NCBI RefSeq assembly: GCF_003751505.1
Contig: NZ_RJVB01000002.1
Span: 754,785-818,784, forward strand
DNA: 64,000 nucleotides
Direction of reading: 5' to 3'
Origin: Erwinia sp. JUb26
GTDB lineage: Bacteria; Pseudomonadota; Gammaproteobacteria; Enterobacterales; Enterobacteriaceae
Shown: positions 63,947 through 64,000 of the stretch, piece by piece
Layout: each line of letters begins with the position of its first letter
How positions within the stretch are numbered: the stretch's first letter is position 1
Program-made: the position numbers and the translations under genes
Notes under the pieces: generated by a model
What the model saw: the letters and a program-made list of their open reading frames with translations, nothing else
Told to the model about the DNA's origin: nothing
Databases searched by the model: none

Positions 63947-64000
63947 AAGGTTAAGCCTCACGGGTCATTAGTACCGGTTAGCTCAACGCATCGCTGCGCT
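63947..64000 (-). rRNA. rrl: 23S ribosomal RNA, 3' end (runs off the window)
   Basis: The minus strand reads ...GCGTTGAGCTAACCGGTACT, AATGACCCGTGAGGCTTAACC, TT, the conserved 3' terminus of enterobacterial 23S rRNA. Only the last 54 bases are in the window. Confidence 0.96.

Overview
The window comes from a member of the order Enterobacterales. The genes closely match Escherichia coli and Salmonella families in sequence, operon structure and regulatory sites. Missing xylE, yhhX and arpA, plus extra genes at several junctions, suggest an Erwinia/Pantoea-type relative rather than E. coli itself. The genus is my inference; order-level placement is secure.

Layout, left to right. (1) 1-8445: the 5' end of ubiC, then the maltose regulon: malM, lamB and malK on the minus strand diverging from malE, malF and malG on the plus strand, with MalT-box-like sites between; then psiE. 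(2) 8592-12971: the yjbEFGH exopolysaccharide-associated operon with a long leader. (3) 12989-17828: pgi, lysC behind a lysine riboswitch, and a PanS-type transporter. (4) 17899-38011: a block that in E. coli lies elsewhere (about minute 76 of its map): glpR, glpG, glpE and divergent glpD with tandem GlpR operators; the glycogen operon glgBXCAP; asd; the gluconate genes gntU, gntK and gntR; yhhW; the small RNA gene ryhB with a Fur box; and yhhY. (5) 38028-41137: an accessory cassette of a LacI-type regulator diverging from an SDR oxidoreductase and a PhyH-type dioxygenase. (6) 41326-48525: yjbB (Na/Pi export) and a phosphonate-type ABC transporter operon that also carries an alkaline-phosphatase-superfamily enzyme, diverging from a GntR/UTRA regulator. 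Their intergenic region has a PhoB box between two regulator operators. (7) 48762-50141: a small AT-rich type VI secretion cassette holding a Tlde1-like L,D-transpeptidase-fold toxin, an exported putative immunity protein and an orphan Hcp. (8) 50318-62954: metH, iclR, an acyltransferase/CDP-diglyceride synthase-like pair, aceK, aceA, aceB and metA, with MetR, IclR and MetJ sites. (9) 63373-64000: the 3' end of a minus-strand rRNA operon: 23S end, unusually long spacer, 5S, terminator, hairpin cluster, a remnant of a second 5S, and a second terminator.

Functionally this is mostly core carbon and amino-acid metabolism: maltose uptake, glycogen, glycerol-3-phosphate, gluconate, glyoxylate bypass, methionine and aspartate-family biosynthesis. 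Two accessory units stand out: the phosphate-starvation-type organophosphorus uptake operon and the T6SS toxin/immunity/Hcp cassette. Smaller oddities include a GlpG rhomboid with altered active-site surroundings, an acyltransferase with a spacer insertion, and palindromic elements in the rRNA operon.
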